From assembly GCF_003217355.1 (NCBI RefSeq), contig NZ_QJTK01000009.1, positions 62,001-126,000 of the forward strand: 64,000 nt of DNA, given 5' to 3'. Positions 56,123 to 64,000 of this stretch are shown here, piece after piece (the first letter of the stretch is position 1; each line of letters begins with the position of its first letter). Both the position numbers and the translations under genes were made by a program. This DNA is from Rhodobacter viridis. Its GTDB lineage: Bacteria > Pseudomonadota > Alphaproteobacteria > Rhodobacterales > Rhodobacteraceae. A model generated the notes under the pieces. That model ran no database searches and was not told the origin of the DNA. It worked only from the letters and a program-made list of their open reading frames with translations.

Positions 56123-57247
56123 ATGCTGTCGAAACCGGGACTCGTCGTCGCCGTACTGCTGACTGCGGTATTTTCGGGCTGCACGCTGCCGCGCGGCGCC
56201 GCGATGCAAAGCGAAATCCTCAGCAACGCCGACGACAAGACCCCCAGCTTCGCGCATTACCCTGTCGATTCAAAATTGCTGTCCGAGCTGTCCGACTGGC
56301 CCGCAGCCAAAAGTGCCGCCGCGAAACGGTCCTGGATCAAGGGCGGCAGCGGTGGCGCGGGTCAGGTGCTGGCCGCGGGGGACACCGTGGCCCTGTCGAT
56401 CTGGGAAGGCGGGCAGAACAAGCTGCTGACCAGCGAAGGCGCCCCCACGACGCAGATCGCCCCCACCACCGTGGCGAACAACGGTCAGATCTTCGTGCCC
56501 TATGTCGGCGCCGTGAAGGTCTCGGGCCTCAGCATCGAGGCCGCGCGCGAGAAGGTGCAGCAATCCGTCACCGCGCTGATCCCCGAAGCGCAGGTGCAGT
56601 TGGCCGCAACGCCGGGCAAGGGCAATGCCGTCTCGCTGATCGGTGGCGTCTCCAATCCGGGCACGATCCCGCTTGTCGACCGCTCGCTGACGGTTCTGGG
56701 CGCGATTTCGGAAGCCGGCGGCGTGCAGGCCTCGATCGAGAACCCGCAAGTGCGGCTTTACCGCGGCGGCAAGGTCTATGAGACCTCGATGCAGCGCGTG
56801 CTCGATGATCCCGCACTCGATACCGGGCTGCGGCCGGGCGACAAGCTGATGGTGCTGAAGGACGATCGCAACTTCCTCTCGCTGGGGGCGGCGGGCGTCG
56901 AAAAGATCATTCCCTTCCCGAAGGATCACGTGAACGCGCTTGAGGCCGTGACGCTGGCAGGCGGCATCAACGACTCCCGCGCCAATCCGAAAGGCGTGCT
57001 GATCCTGCGCGAATATCCCGCAAGCGCCGTGCGCAGCGACGCGACGCAGGGGCCGCAGAATGCCCGCGTGGTGTTCTCGATGGATCTGACCACCTCGGAA
57101 GGCCTGTTCTCGGCGCAGAATTTCGAAGTGCAGCCGAATGATCTCGTGCTCGCCACCGAAAGCGCGCTGGTCAACACCCGGACGATCCTTGGGCTCTTTG
57201 GCTCGACGCTGGGTCTGGCGCGCACGGCGGATGCGGTCGCGAACTGA
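56123..57247 (+). CDS. Outer-membrane polysaccharide export lipoprotein (Wza/OPX family)
   Basis: A 374-residue lipoprotein with a lipobox FSGC (Cys20). A polysaccharide export domain (about 78-160, with LAAGDTVALSIWEGG and YVGAVKVSGLS) is followed by two SLBB-like domains (GGVSNPGTIPLVDRSLTVLG and PFPKDHVNALEAVTLAGGI). It forms the outer-membrane exit channel for capsule or exopolysaccharide. GGGGGAA precedes the ATG. No Wzc-type copolymerase, flippase or glycosyltransferase lies beside it. Confidence 0.9.
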   Translation: MLSKPGLVVAVLLTAVFSGCTLPRGAAMQSEILSNADDKTPSFAHYPVDSKLLSELSDWPAAKSAAAKRSWIKGGSGGAGQVLAAGDTVALSIWEGGQNKLLTSEGAPTTQIAPTTVANNGQIFVPYVGAVKVSGLSIEAAREKVQQSVTALIPEAQVQLAATPGKGNAVSLIGGVSNPGTIPLVDRSLTVLGAISEAGGVQASIENPQVRLYRGGKVYETSMQRVLDDPALDTGLRPGDKLMVLKDDRNFLSLGAAGVEKIIPFPKDHVNALEAVTLAGGINDSRANPKGVLILREYPASAVRSDATQGPQNARVVFSMDLTTSEGLFSAQNFEVQPNDLVLATESALVNTRTILGLFGSTLGLARTADAVAN

Positions 57248-57328
57248 TCGGCTGACACCGATACAATCCGGTCTCTGGACCTTTCGGCGCGGCTGTGGCT
57301 AGGGTCGCGCCCGACAAAGGAGACCGTC

Positions 57329-58195
57329 ATGGCATTCGGCACGAATATCCGCACCTGGTTCGAAGGACGCTGGCACGAGGGGGACGTCGCGGTCATGCGC
57401 GCGGCCGATCACGGCATCTGGCAGGGCTCGTCGGTCTTCGACGGCGCGCGGATGTTCGACGGCCTCGTGCCCGATCTGGACCTGCACTGCGCGCGGGTGA
57501 ACCGCTCGGCCGCGGCGCTGATGATCACGCCGACGATGGATCCGACCGAGATGGTCGAGATCGCCCGCGAGGGGCTGCGGAAATACGCGGCAGGCGCGGC
57601 GGTCTATGTGCGGCCGATGTATTGGGCGCTCGACGGCTCCGATCTCGGTGTCGCGCCGATGGAGGGGGCGACGGGCTTCGCGCTGTGTCTGGAAGAAGTG
57701 CCGATGCCGCCCGCCGACAAGACCGTCACCCTGACGACGACGCAATTCCGCCGCCCGGTGCTGGCCGACAACGTCTGCAACGCCAAGGCGGGCTGTCTTT
57801 ATCCCAACAACGCCCGGATGCTGGTCGAAGCGAAGCGCAAGGGCTTCGGCAATGCGCTGGTGCAGGATGCGATGGGCAATGTCGCGGAATCGGCGACGGC
57901 GAACGTCTTCATCGTCAAGGACGGCGTCGTGCTGACGCCCATCGCGAACGGCACTTTCCTTGCGGGGATCACCCGCGCCCGCCACATGGCAAACCTGCGC
58001 GCCGCGGGCGTCGAGGTGCGCGAGGCGATCCTGACGCTCGACGACGTGCGGGCGGCGGACGAGGTGTTCCTCTCGGGCAACTTCGGCAAGGTCACCCCGG
58101 TGACGGGCTTTGACGATGTCACCTATGCCCACGGGCCGATGACGAAACGCATCCGCGAGATCTACATGGACTGGGCGCTGTCCGCGCCGCTCTGA
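57329..58195 (+). CDS. ilvE: Branched-chain amino acid aminotransferase
   Basis: PLP-dependent class IV aminotransferase for Val, Ile and Leu. The 288-residue protein has the PLP lysine at Lys153 in NVCNAKAGCLYPNN and the family motif MGNVAESATANVFIVKDGVV. AAAGGAGA lies before the ATG. The short, fold-IV alphaproteobacterial form with GIWQGSSVFDGARMF near residue 29 fits IlvE best; related D-amino-acid aminotransferases or aminodeoxychorismate lyases are less likely. Confidence 0.9.
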   Translation: MAFGTNIRTWFEGRWHEGDVAVMRAADHGIWQGSSVFDGARMFDGLVPDLDLHCARVNRSAAALMITPTMDPTEMVEIAREGLRKYAAGAAVYVRPMYWALDGSDLGVAPMEGATGFALCLEEVPMPPADKTVTLTTTQFRRPVLADNVCNAKAGCLYPNNARMLVEAKRKGFGNALVQDAMGNVAESATANVFIVKDGVVLTPIANGTFLAGITRARHMANLRAAGVEVREAILTLDDVRAADEVFLSGNFGKVTPVTGFDDVTYAHGPMTKRIREIYMDWALSAPL

Positions 58196-58251
58196 AACGA
58201 TTGCCAAAAGGTCAAGTTCCGGTCCATGATGCCTGCAATCCGGAGGACAGG

Positions 58252-58707
58252 ATGCGCAAGTTTCTCGTGGTGCTCGACCAGACCCGCGAATGTCTGAATG
58301 CGATGCGTTATGCCGCGATGCGGGCGGCGCATACGGGCGGGGGAGTCACCATTCTGTCGGTGATCCCGCCCGACGACTACCAGCACTGGATCGGTGTCTC
58401 GGAAATCATGCGCGCCGAAGCGCGCGAGACGATCACCGCGCATTTCGAGGTTTTCGCGAAATGGATGCGCGACAAGCAGGGGGTGAACCCCGAACTGGTG
58501 ATCCGCGAAGGCGATCCGGTGACCGAGATCATGGGTCTGGTGCGCGAAGACCCGGAAATCGGCGTGCTGGTGCTGGGCGCTGGCACCGACAAATCCGGGC
58601 CGGGGCCGCTGGTGACGCAGCTCAGTCGCAGCTCGGGCAACCTGCCGATCCCGCTCACCATCGTTCCGGGCGACATGTCCAAGGAACGGCTCGAGTCGAT
58701 CACGTAA
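58252..58707 (+). CDS. Universal stress protein family (UspA)
   Basis: A 151-residue UspA-fold protein. MRKFLVVLDQTRECLNAMRYAA is the N-terminal strand-loop, and VLGAGTDKSGPGPLVTQLS resembles the GxxG-S/T ATP-binding segment. GGAGGA precedes the ATG at 58252; a longer frame would begin inside the gap and lacks homology. It may be read with ilvE, 56 bases upstream. The specific signal or ligand is unknown. Confidence 0.88.
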   Translation: MRKFLVVLDQTRECLNAMRYAAMRAAHTGGGVTILSVIPPDDYQHWIGVSEIMRAEARETITAHFEVFAKWMRDKQGVNPELVIREGDPVTEIMGLVREDPEIGVLVLGAGTDKSGPGPLVTQLSRSSGNLPIPLTIVPGDMSKERLESIT

Positions 58708-58717
58708 GGGGTCAATC

Positions 58718-58746
58718 TTGACGGTTTCGGTCGGCAAGCGCATATA
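58718..58746 (+). promoter_or_regulatory. Predicted promoter of the Nfu gene
   Basis: TTGACG (58718-58723), 17 bases, CATATA (58741-58746); TATAAG overlaps at 58743-58748. It lies 25 bases before the ATG of the Nfu gene. Confidence 0.5.
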
Positions 58747-58770
58747 AGCCTCAAGCCAAGGAGGCATCCG

Positions 58771-59337
58771 ATGTTCATCCAGACCGAGACGACCCCGAAC
58801 CCCGCCACGCTGAAATTCCTGCCGGGGCTTGACGTGATGCCCGAGGGCGTCGCCGATTTCACCTCTGTCGAAGCGGCGCAGGTCTCGCCGCTCGCGGGTC
58901 GGATCTTCCGCGTTGCGGGGGTGAAGGCGGTGTTTCTGGGTTCGGATTTCGTCACCGTGACCAAGGACGAGGCCACCGAATGGGCCCATGCCCGCCCCGC
59001 GATCATGGGCGCGATCATGGAGCATTACCAGTCGGGCCAACCGGTGCTGATGGGCGCGGCCGCGGGCGGCCACACGACGGGCGGCGCCGAGGATGGCGAA
59101 GACGGTGCGATCATCGCGCAGATCAAGGAACTGCTGGATACCCGGGTCCGCCCGGCGGTGGCGCGCGATGGCGGCGACATCACCTTCCACGGCTTTGAAA
59201 AGGGCGTGGTTTACCTGCACATGCAGGGCGCCTGCGCGGGCTGCCCGTCCTCGACCTACACGCTGAAGATGGGCATCGAGAACCTGCTGCGCCATTACAT
59301 CCCGGAAGTCAGCGAGGTCCGCGCCGTTGCGCAGTGA
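58771..59337 (+). CDS. Nfu-type iron-sulfur cluster carrier
   Basis: A 188-residue scaffold/carrier delivering Fe-S clusters. It has an Nfu N-terminal domain (MFIQTETTPNPATLKFLPG) and a NifU-like C-terminal domain with the cluster-binding CxxC in GACAGCPSS (about 153-161). AAGGAGG precedes the ATG. Its end overlaps the start of tsaB by 11 bases. Confidence 0.94.
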   Translation: MFIQTETTPNPATLKFLPGLDVMPEGVADFTSVEAAQVSPLAGRIFRVAGVKAVFLGSDFVTVTKDEATEWAHARPAIMGAIMEHYQSGQPVLMGAAAGGHTTGGAEDGEDGAIIAQIKELLDTRVRPAVARDGGDITFHGFEKGVVYLHMQGACAGCPSSTYTLKMGIENLLRHYIPEVSEVRAVAQ

Positions 59338-59959
59338 GCCGCTGGTTCTGGGCTTTGACACCTCGGCCGCGCATTGCGCGGCCGCTTTGGTTCGGGGCGA
59401 CGCGGTTCTGGCCACCCGCGTCGAAGACATGGCCAAGGGGCAGGCCGAACGGCTGATGCCGCTGCTGGAAGAGCTGCTTGCAGAGGCGGGCCTCGGCTGG
59501 AAAGACCTTGATGCCCTTGGCGTCGGCACCGGCCCCGGAAATTTCACCGGCGTGCGGATTTCCGTCGCCGCCGCGCGCGGTCTGGCGCTGGGGCTGCAGA
59601 TCCCGGCGATCGGCGTTTCGATCTTCGAGGCGCTGGCCCATGACACCCCCCGCCCGGTCGCGGTGGCCCTCGATGCCCGCCGCGACGAGGCCTATGCGCA
59701 GCTCTTCACCGCGACGGGCGCCGCGGCCCCGAGCCTGACCCCCGCGGCAGCTCTGGCCGAAACGCTGGCCGGGGTCCCGGTGATCGGCCTCGCCCTGCCG
59801 CGCTCGGCACCGCTTTCCCCCCGTCATCCGCTGGCCGAGGCGGTGGCGCTGGTCGCGGCAACGAAGCTTGGCACCGACCAGCCCCGGCCCGCGCCGCTTT
59901 ACCTGCGCGGCGCCGATGCCGCGCCGCCCTCCGACCCGCCGCCAGTGATTCTCGACTGA
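59327..59959 (+). CDS. tsaB: tRNA threonylcarbamoyladenosine protein TsaB
   Basis: A pseudo-kinase partner of TsaD in t6A37 synthesis. The 210-residue ASKHA-fold protein starts at a TTG (59327) overlapping the Nfu gene; no in-frame ATG lies nearby. Features: LVLGFDTSAAHCAAALVRG at the N-terminus and VGTGPGNFTGVRISVAAARG (67-86), both TsaB signatures. It is coupled to rimI by a one-base stop/start overlap. Confidence 0.93.
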   Translation: MRSEPLVLGFDTSAAHCAAALVRGDAVLATRVEDMAKGQAERLMPLLEELLAEAGLGWKDLDALGVGTGPGNFTGVRISVAAARGLALGLQIPAIGVSIFEALAHDTPRPVAVALDARRDEAYAQLFTATGAAAPSLTPAAALAETLAGVPVIGLALPRSAPLSPRHPLAEAVALVAATKLGTDQPRPAPLYLRGADAAPPSDPPPVILD

Positions 59960-60378
59960 TGACCCCGGACGCCCTTGCCGATCTGCATGCCCGCTGCTTC
60001 ACCACGCCCCGGCCGTGGTCAGCGGCGGAATTTGCCGATTTTCTGGGCTCGCCGCTCTGTTTTCTGCTGACCGAACCGGCGGGGTTCCTGCTTGGTCGGG
60101 TCATCGCGGACGAGGCGGAACTGCTGACCATCGCCGTCGATCCTGCCGCGCGACGGCAGGGCATGGGCGCAAGGCTTCTGTCCGGCTTTGCAGCGACCGC
60201 CAAAGCCCGCGGCGCCAGCTGTGCCTTCCTTGAGGTCGCCGCCACGAACGCCCCGGCGCAGGCGCTTTACCGGCAGGCGGGCTGGCGGGAGACCGGGCGA
60301 CGGCGGGCCTATTACCATGCCCCCGACGGTACCGCCGAAGACGCGCTGGTGATGACCTGCGACCTGTCGCACGGCTGA
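59959..60378 (+). CDS. rimI: Ribosomal-protein/GNAT N-acetyltransferase (RimI-like)
   Basis: A 139-residue GNAT protein. The acetyl-CoA loop ARRQGMGARLL (about 58-68) and the C-terminal segment ALYRQAGWRETGRRRAYYH match RimI, which acetylates the N-terminus of ribosomal protein S18. The neighbouring tsaB is its standard partner. Starts within the tsaB stop (TGATG). Confidence 0.92.
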   Translation: MTPDALADLHARCFTTPRPWSAAEFADFLGSPLCFLLTEPAGFLLGRVIADEAELLTIAVDPAARRQGMGARLLSGFAATAKARGASCAFLEVAATNAPAQALYRQAGWRETGRRRAYYHAPDGTAEDALVMTCDLSHG

Positions 60379-60415
60379 GCCGCCTGCCCTCAAGTCCCCC
60401 TTGACCCCCTGCCCC

Positions 60416-60500
60416 GGTTCTGGCCCTATCGGCCTCGGGTTGCCCGTCCTCGCCGGGCGGACCGAAATCAGACAGAGGCCGCCAGAACCTGCGGCCATAG
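60416..60500 (+). promoter_or_regulatory. Strongly folded leader upstream of the BMP-type importer operon (riboswitch candidate)
   Basis: Three nested helices: GGTTCTGGC (60416-60424) with GCCAGAACC (60481-60489), nine pairs; GGCCTC (60431-60436) with GAGGCC (60475-60480), six pairs; and GCCCG (60442-60446) with CGGGC (60454-60458), five pairs. A six-base bulge separates the first two. GGCCATAG (60493-60500) can alternatively pair with CTATCGGCC (60426-60434), breaking the second helix. The fold ends 16 bases before the ribosome site of the binding protein. No known riboswitch class is recognised. Confidence 0.5.
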
Positions 60501-60517
60501 TCGACAGGAGAGATGTC

Positions 60518-61612
60518 ATGAAGAACGTTTTGCTGGGAACCGTCGCCTTCCTCGCGGTGGCTGCGGTCGGTGGGTATGTCCTCGTCCTCAAGCCCGGAGC
60601 GTCTTCCGCCCCGCAACCCACCCCCGCCGCCGAACCGGCTCCGGCCGCCGCTGCCCCTGCCTCCCCCGCGGCCGATGCCAGTGCCGCGGCAGGTCCGGCG
60701 CTGATCTTCGACCTTGGCGGCAAATTCGACAAATCCTTCAACGAAGCTGCCTTCAACGGCGCGCAGAAATGGGCGGCCGAGACCGGCGCGACGTTCAAGG
60801 AACTGGAAATGCAGTCGGAAGCCCAGCGTGAACAGGCGCTGCGCCGCTTCGCCGAAGCCGGCGCAAACCCGATCGCGATGACCGGCTTCGCCTTTGGGGA
60901 CGTGCTGAACACCGTCGCCCCGGATTACCCGGACACCAAATTCGTCATCGTCGATGCGGTCGTCGATCAGCCGAACGTGCGCTCGGTGGTGTTTCAGGAA
61001 GAGCAGGGCTCGTATCTGGTCGGCATGATGGCGGCGATGGCCTCGAAGACCGGCACCGTGGGCTTCGTCGGCGGCATGGACATTCCGCTGATCCGCAAGT
61101 TCGAATGCGGCTATGCGCAGGGCGCGAAAGCGGCGAAACCCGAGATCAAGGTCGTCTACAACATGACCGGCACCACGCCCGCCGCGTGGAACGACCCGGT
61201 GAAGGGCTCGGAACTGACCAAGGCGCAGATCGCGCAAGGGGCTGACGTCGTCTTTGCCGCCGCGGGCTCGACCGGACTTGGCATCCTGCAGACCGCCGCG
61301 GACGAGAACATCCTCGGCATCGGCGTCGACAGCAACCAGAACTTCCTGCATCCGGGCAAGATCCTGACCTCGATGATCAAGCGCGTCGATGTCACGATCT
61401 ATGACGCCTTCAAGGAAGGCGCCGCGATGAAGACGGGCACCGTCGTCGCCGGGCTGAAGGACGACGGCATCGGCTATGCGATGGATGAAAACAACGCCAA
61501 GCTGGTGACGCCGGAGATGAAAGCCGCGGTCGATGCCGCCGCCGAAAAGATCAAGTCGGGCGAGATCAAGGTGCACGACTACATGACGGACAACACCTGC
61601 CCGGTGAACTGA
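60518..61612 (+). CDS. BMP-family ABC transporter substrate-binding protein
   Basis: A 364-residue periplasmic binding protein of the Bmp/Med (PnrA-like) family, which in known cases binds purine nucleosides. The N-terminal hydrophobic segment (about 4-24) is followed by a 35-residue Ala/Pro linker, not a lipobox or clear signal-peptidase site, so it may remain anchored. The Bmp domain begins near residue 62 with LIFDLGGKFDKSFNEAAFNG, and ends in AAAEKIKSGEIKVHDYM. AGGAGA precedes the ATG. It is coupled to the ATPase gene. Confidence 0.9.
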   Translation: MKNVLLGTVAFLAVAAVGGYVLVLKPGASSAPQPTPAAEPAPAAAAPASPAADASAAAGPALIFDLGGKFDKSFNEAAFNGAQKWAAETGATFKELEMQSEAQREQALRRFAEAGANPIAMTGFAFGDVLNTVAPDYPDTKFVIVDAVVDQPNVRSVVFQEEQGSYLVGMMAAMASKTGTVGFVGGMDIPLIRKFECGYAQGAKAAKPEIKVVYNMTGTTPAAWNDPVKGSELTKAQIAQGADVVFAAAGSTGLGILQTAADENILGIGVDSNQNFLHPGKILTSMIKRVDVTIYDAFKEGAAMKTGTVVAGLKDDGIGYAMDENNAKLVTPEMKAAVDAAAEKIKSGEIKVHDYMTDNTCPVN

Positions 61613-63204
61613 TGGCATCGGCAACCGAGACGGGGCGGCAGGCAACTGCCGCCCCAGCGCCAAGACCGCCTGCGATCGAGCTGCGGGGGATTTCCAAATC
61701 CTTCGGCGCGGTGCAGGCGAACAAGGACATTTCGATCCGCGTGCGGCCGGGCACGATCCACGGCATCGTCGGCGAAAACGGCGCGGGCAAATCGACGCTG
61801 ATGTCGATCCTCTATGGGTTCTACCGCGCCGACGCGGGCGAGATCCTGATCGACGGCCGCCCCACCGTCATTCCCGACAGTCAGTCCGCGATCCGCGCGG
61901 GCATCGGGATGGTGTTCCAGCATTTCAAGCTGGTGCCGAATTTCTCGGTTCTGGAAAACGTGATCCTCGGCGCCGAAGATGGCGCGCTGCTTCGCCCGTC
62001 GCTCGCCAAGGCGCGGAAAACGCTGGCCGATCTGGCGCGGGACTATGAACTTGACGTCGATCCCGACGCGCTTGTCGAAGAACTTTCCGTGGGCCATCAG
62101 CAGCGCGTCGAGATCCTGAAGGCGCTTTACCGCCACGCCGACATTCTCATTCTGGACGAGCCGACCGGGGTTCTGACCCCGGACGAGGCCGACCATCTGT
62201 TTCGCATCCTGCGCGGGCTGAAGGCGCAGGGCAAGACGATCCTCCTGATCACCCACAAGCTGCGCGAGATCATGGAGATCACCGACGAGGTTTCTGTGAT
62301 GCGCCGCGGCGAGATGGTGGCGACGGTCACCACCGCTGACACCAGCCCCGAACAGCTCGCTGAGCTGATGGTGGGCCGCAAGGTGCTCTTGCATGTGCCG
62401 AAAGGCCCCGCCAATCCGGGGCGCGAGGTGCTGCGCGTCAGCGATCTGCACGTCACCGATGCGCTGGGGGTCGAACGGCTCAAGGGCATCAACCTGACGA
62501 TCCGCGCGGGCGAGATCCTCGGCATCGCGGGGGTGGCGGGCAATGGCCAGTCGGAGCTGTTGCAGGTGCTCGGCGGTTTCGCCAAGGGCACGGTCAGCGG
62601 CATGATCGCGGTGGAGGGGGCGCAAATCCCGGCTGCGGGCAAGGGTGCGACCGGCCAGACCCGGCGGCAGATCGGCATTTCCCATGTGCCCGAGGATCGC
62701 CACCACCTCGGCCTGATCCTCGATTTCGCCGCTTGGGAAAACATCGCCTTCGGCTACCACTCGGCGCCGGAATATCAGGCGAATGCGCTCTTCATGGACA
62801 ATGACGCCATCCTGCGCGACACCGAGGGCAAGATGGACCGCTTCGACGTGCGTCCGCCGGACCCGTCGCTGCCCGCGAAAAGCTTCTCGGGCGGCAATCA
62901 GCAGAAGATCGTTCTGGCGCGCGAGATCGAGCGCAATCCGGTGCTGCTGCTGGTCGGCCAACCGACGCGCGGGGTCGACATTGGCGCCATCGAATTCATC
63001 CACCGTCGCATTGTCGAACTGCGCGATGCGGGCGCGGCGGTGCTGCTGGTCTCGGTCGAGCTTGACGAAATCCTGTCGCTGTCGGACCGCATCGCGGTGA
63101 TGTTTGACGGCCAGATCATGGGCGAGCGCCTGCCCGCCGAGACGAACGAACGCGAGCTGGGCCTCTTGATGGCCGGTGTCGCCAGGACCGCGGGGGCCGC
63201 GTGA
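61612..63204 (+). CDS. Double-domain ABC transporter ATPase (sugar/nucleoside type)
   Basis: A 530-residue protein with two fused ATPase halves, as in nucleoside and ribose importers. The first half is canonical: Walker A VGENGAGKSTL (about 57), signature LSVGHQQRVEIL, Walker B ADILILDEPTG. The second half has a degenerate Walker A (GVAGNGQSELL, about 306) but an intact signature SGGNQQKIVLAREI. One half is therefore probably regulatory. It overlaps its neighbours by one base on both sides (TGATG). Confidence 0.93.
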   Translation: MASATETGRQATAAPAPRPPAIELRGISKSFGAVQANKDISIRVRPGTIHGIVGENGAGKSTLMSILYGFYRADAGEILIDGRPTVIPDSQSAIRAGIGMVFQHFKLVPNFSVLENVILGAEDGALLRPSLAKARKTLADLARDYELDVDPDALVEELSVGHQQRVEILKALYRHADILILDEPTGVLTPDEADHLFRILRGLKAQGKTILLITHKLREIMEITDEVSVMRRGEMVATVTTADTSPEQLAELMVGRKVLLHVPKGPANPGREVLRVSDLHVTDALGVERLKGINLTIRAGEILGIAGVAGNGQSELLQVLGGFAKGTVSGMIAVEGAQIPAAGKGATGQTRRQIGISHVPEDRHHLGLILDFAAWENIAFGYHSAPEYQANALFMDNDAILRDTEGKMDRFDVRPPDPSLPAKSFSGGNQQKIVLAREIERNPVLLLVGQPTRGVDIGAIEFIHRRIVELRDAGAAVLLVSVELDEILSLSDRIAVMFDGQIMGERLPAETNERELGLLMAGVARTAGAA

Positions 63205-64000
63205 TGGAGAAACTTCCGGCTTGGGCCGATCTGGTGCTGGTGCCGCTGATTTCGCTGGCGCTGGCGGCGCTGATTTCGGCGCTTGTGGTGCTGGGCATCG
63301 GTGGCGACCCGATCGAGGCGGTCTCGGTGATGGTGAAGGGTGCCTTGGGCTCGGCCTATGGCTGGGGCTATACGCTTTACTACACCACCTCCTTCATCTT
63401 CACCGGGCTGGCGGTCACGGTCGCCTATCACGCCAGCCAGTTCAACATCGGCGGCGAGGGACAGGCGCAGCTCGGCGGGCTGGGCGTCGCGCTGGTGCTT
63501 CTGGCGGTTGATTGGCCGCACTGGTCGGTGGCGCTGCTCGCCGCCAGCCTGGGCGCGGCGGCTTTCGGCGCGGCCTGGGCGGCGATCCCGGCCTGGTTGC
63601 AGGCAAAACGCGGCAGCCACATCGTCATCACCACGATCATGTTCAACTACATCGCCGCCGCGCTGATCGTCTATCTGCTGGTCGAGGTGCTGCGCCCCGT
63701 GGGCCAGATGGACCCGGCCACGGCGCATTTCCCGGCCTCGGCGCATCTGCCAAGCTTTGGCGAAATCCCGGGCCTGTCGCTTGTGTTCTCGAAACAGGTG
63801 CCGGTGAACGTCTCGTTCTTTCTCTCCATCGCGGCCTGTTTCGCGGTCTGGGTGCTCTTGTGGCGCACCCGGCTCGGCTATGAAATCCGCGCCTTCGGCA
63901 AATCCGAAACCGCGGCCGTCTATGCCGGCATTTCGCCCACCAGGGTCATCGTCGTCTCGATGCTGATTTCGGGCGCCTTGGCCGGGCTGATGGCGGTGAA
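63204..64000 (+). CDS. ABC transporter permease (BMP-type importer), cut by window edge
   Basis: The first 265 or so residues of an inner-membrane permease of the branched-chain amino acid/ribose type. Several helices are visible (from about 10-32, 60-78, 88-106, 140-165), with FNIGGEGQAQLGGLG near residue 73 characteristic of the BMP/nucleoside permease subfamily. It starts in the ATPase stop (TGATG). A second permease gene is expected beyond the window. Confidence 0.92.
   Translation, partial: MEKLPAWADLVLVPLISLALAALISALVVLGIGGDPIEAVSVMVKGALGSAYGWGYTLYYTTSFIFTGLAVTVAYHASQFNIGGEGQAQLGGLGVALVLLAVDWPHWSVALLAASLGAAAFGAAWAAIPAWLQAKRGSHIVITTIMFNYIAAALIVYLLVEVLRPVGQMDPATAHFPASAHLPSFGEIPGLSLVFSKQVPVNVSFFLSIAACFAVWVLLWRTRLGYEIRAFGKSETAAVYAGISPTRVIVVSMLISGALAGLMAV

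Overview
The window is a densely packed, high-GC stretch of a Rhodobacteraceae chromosome, most like Rhodobacter capsulatus or a close relative. This is inferred from gene content and order: phaA-phaB without phaC, pcs, ybgC-tolQRAB-pal-cpoB-tilS-ftsH, ruvCAB, DUF1127, and frequent ATGA overlaps. No rRNA, tRNA, insertion sequence, prophage or CRISPR array was found. Both edges cut genes: lysA on the left and an ABC permease on the right.

Layout. 1-9.4 kb: lysA, two small lipoproteins and argH (minus), tlpA, a divergent PAS/EAL signalling pair, the PHB genes phaA-phaB with palindromes around them, a YddG-type exporter, DUF465, a tRNA-type methyltransferase and DUF2007. 9.5-14.6 kb: polyprenyl diphosphate synthase, a cluster of hairpins, an unknown polytopic membrane protein, an orphan AAA+ ATPase and a membrane LytTR regulator. 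14.8-20.8 kb: a one-carbon operon fhs-aroQ-folD with a folded leader, divergent from two tandem paralogous RTX proteins exported by type I secretion. 20.9-30.7 kb: the Tol-Pal operon, running leftwards from a 216-residue unknown through ybgC, tolQRAB, pal, cpoB, tilS and ftsH. 30.8-38.7 kb: glpD-glpK, ileS, an EamA transporter and phosphatidylcholine synthase. 38.8-45.7 kb: an EF-hand protein, xerC with DUF484, transaldolase, priA, prmA and a small membrane protein. 45.8-52.5 kb: DUF1127, a 337-base regulatory gap, ruvC-ruvA-ruvB, a truncated haemoglobin, ycjX-ycjF and truA. 52.5-57.2 kb: surface polysaccharide genes. 57.3-64 kb: ilvE, a universal stress protein, Nfu, tsaB-rimI, and a BMP-type ABC importer behind a strongly folded leader.

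Most of the sequence is housekeeping. The parts that standard families do not explain are the RTX pair with its shared N-terminal module, the folded leaders of the BMP importer and of fhs, a repeated GCGCAA-N5-TTGCGC palindrome at the PHB genes, a dispersed inverted-repeat element present in four copies, and an orphan terminator with a candidate small RNA beside DUF1127.
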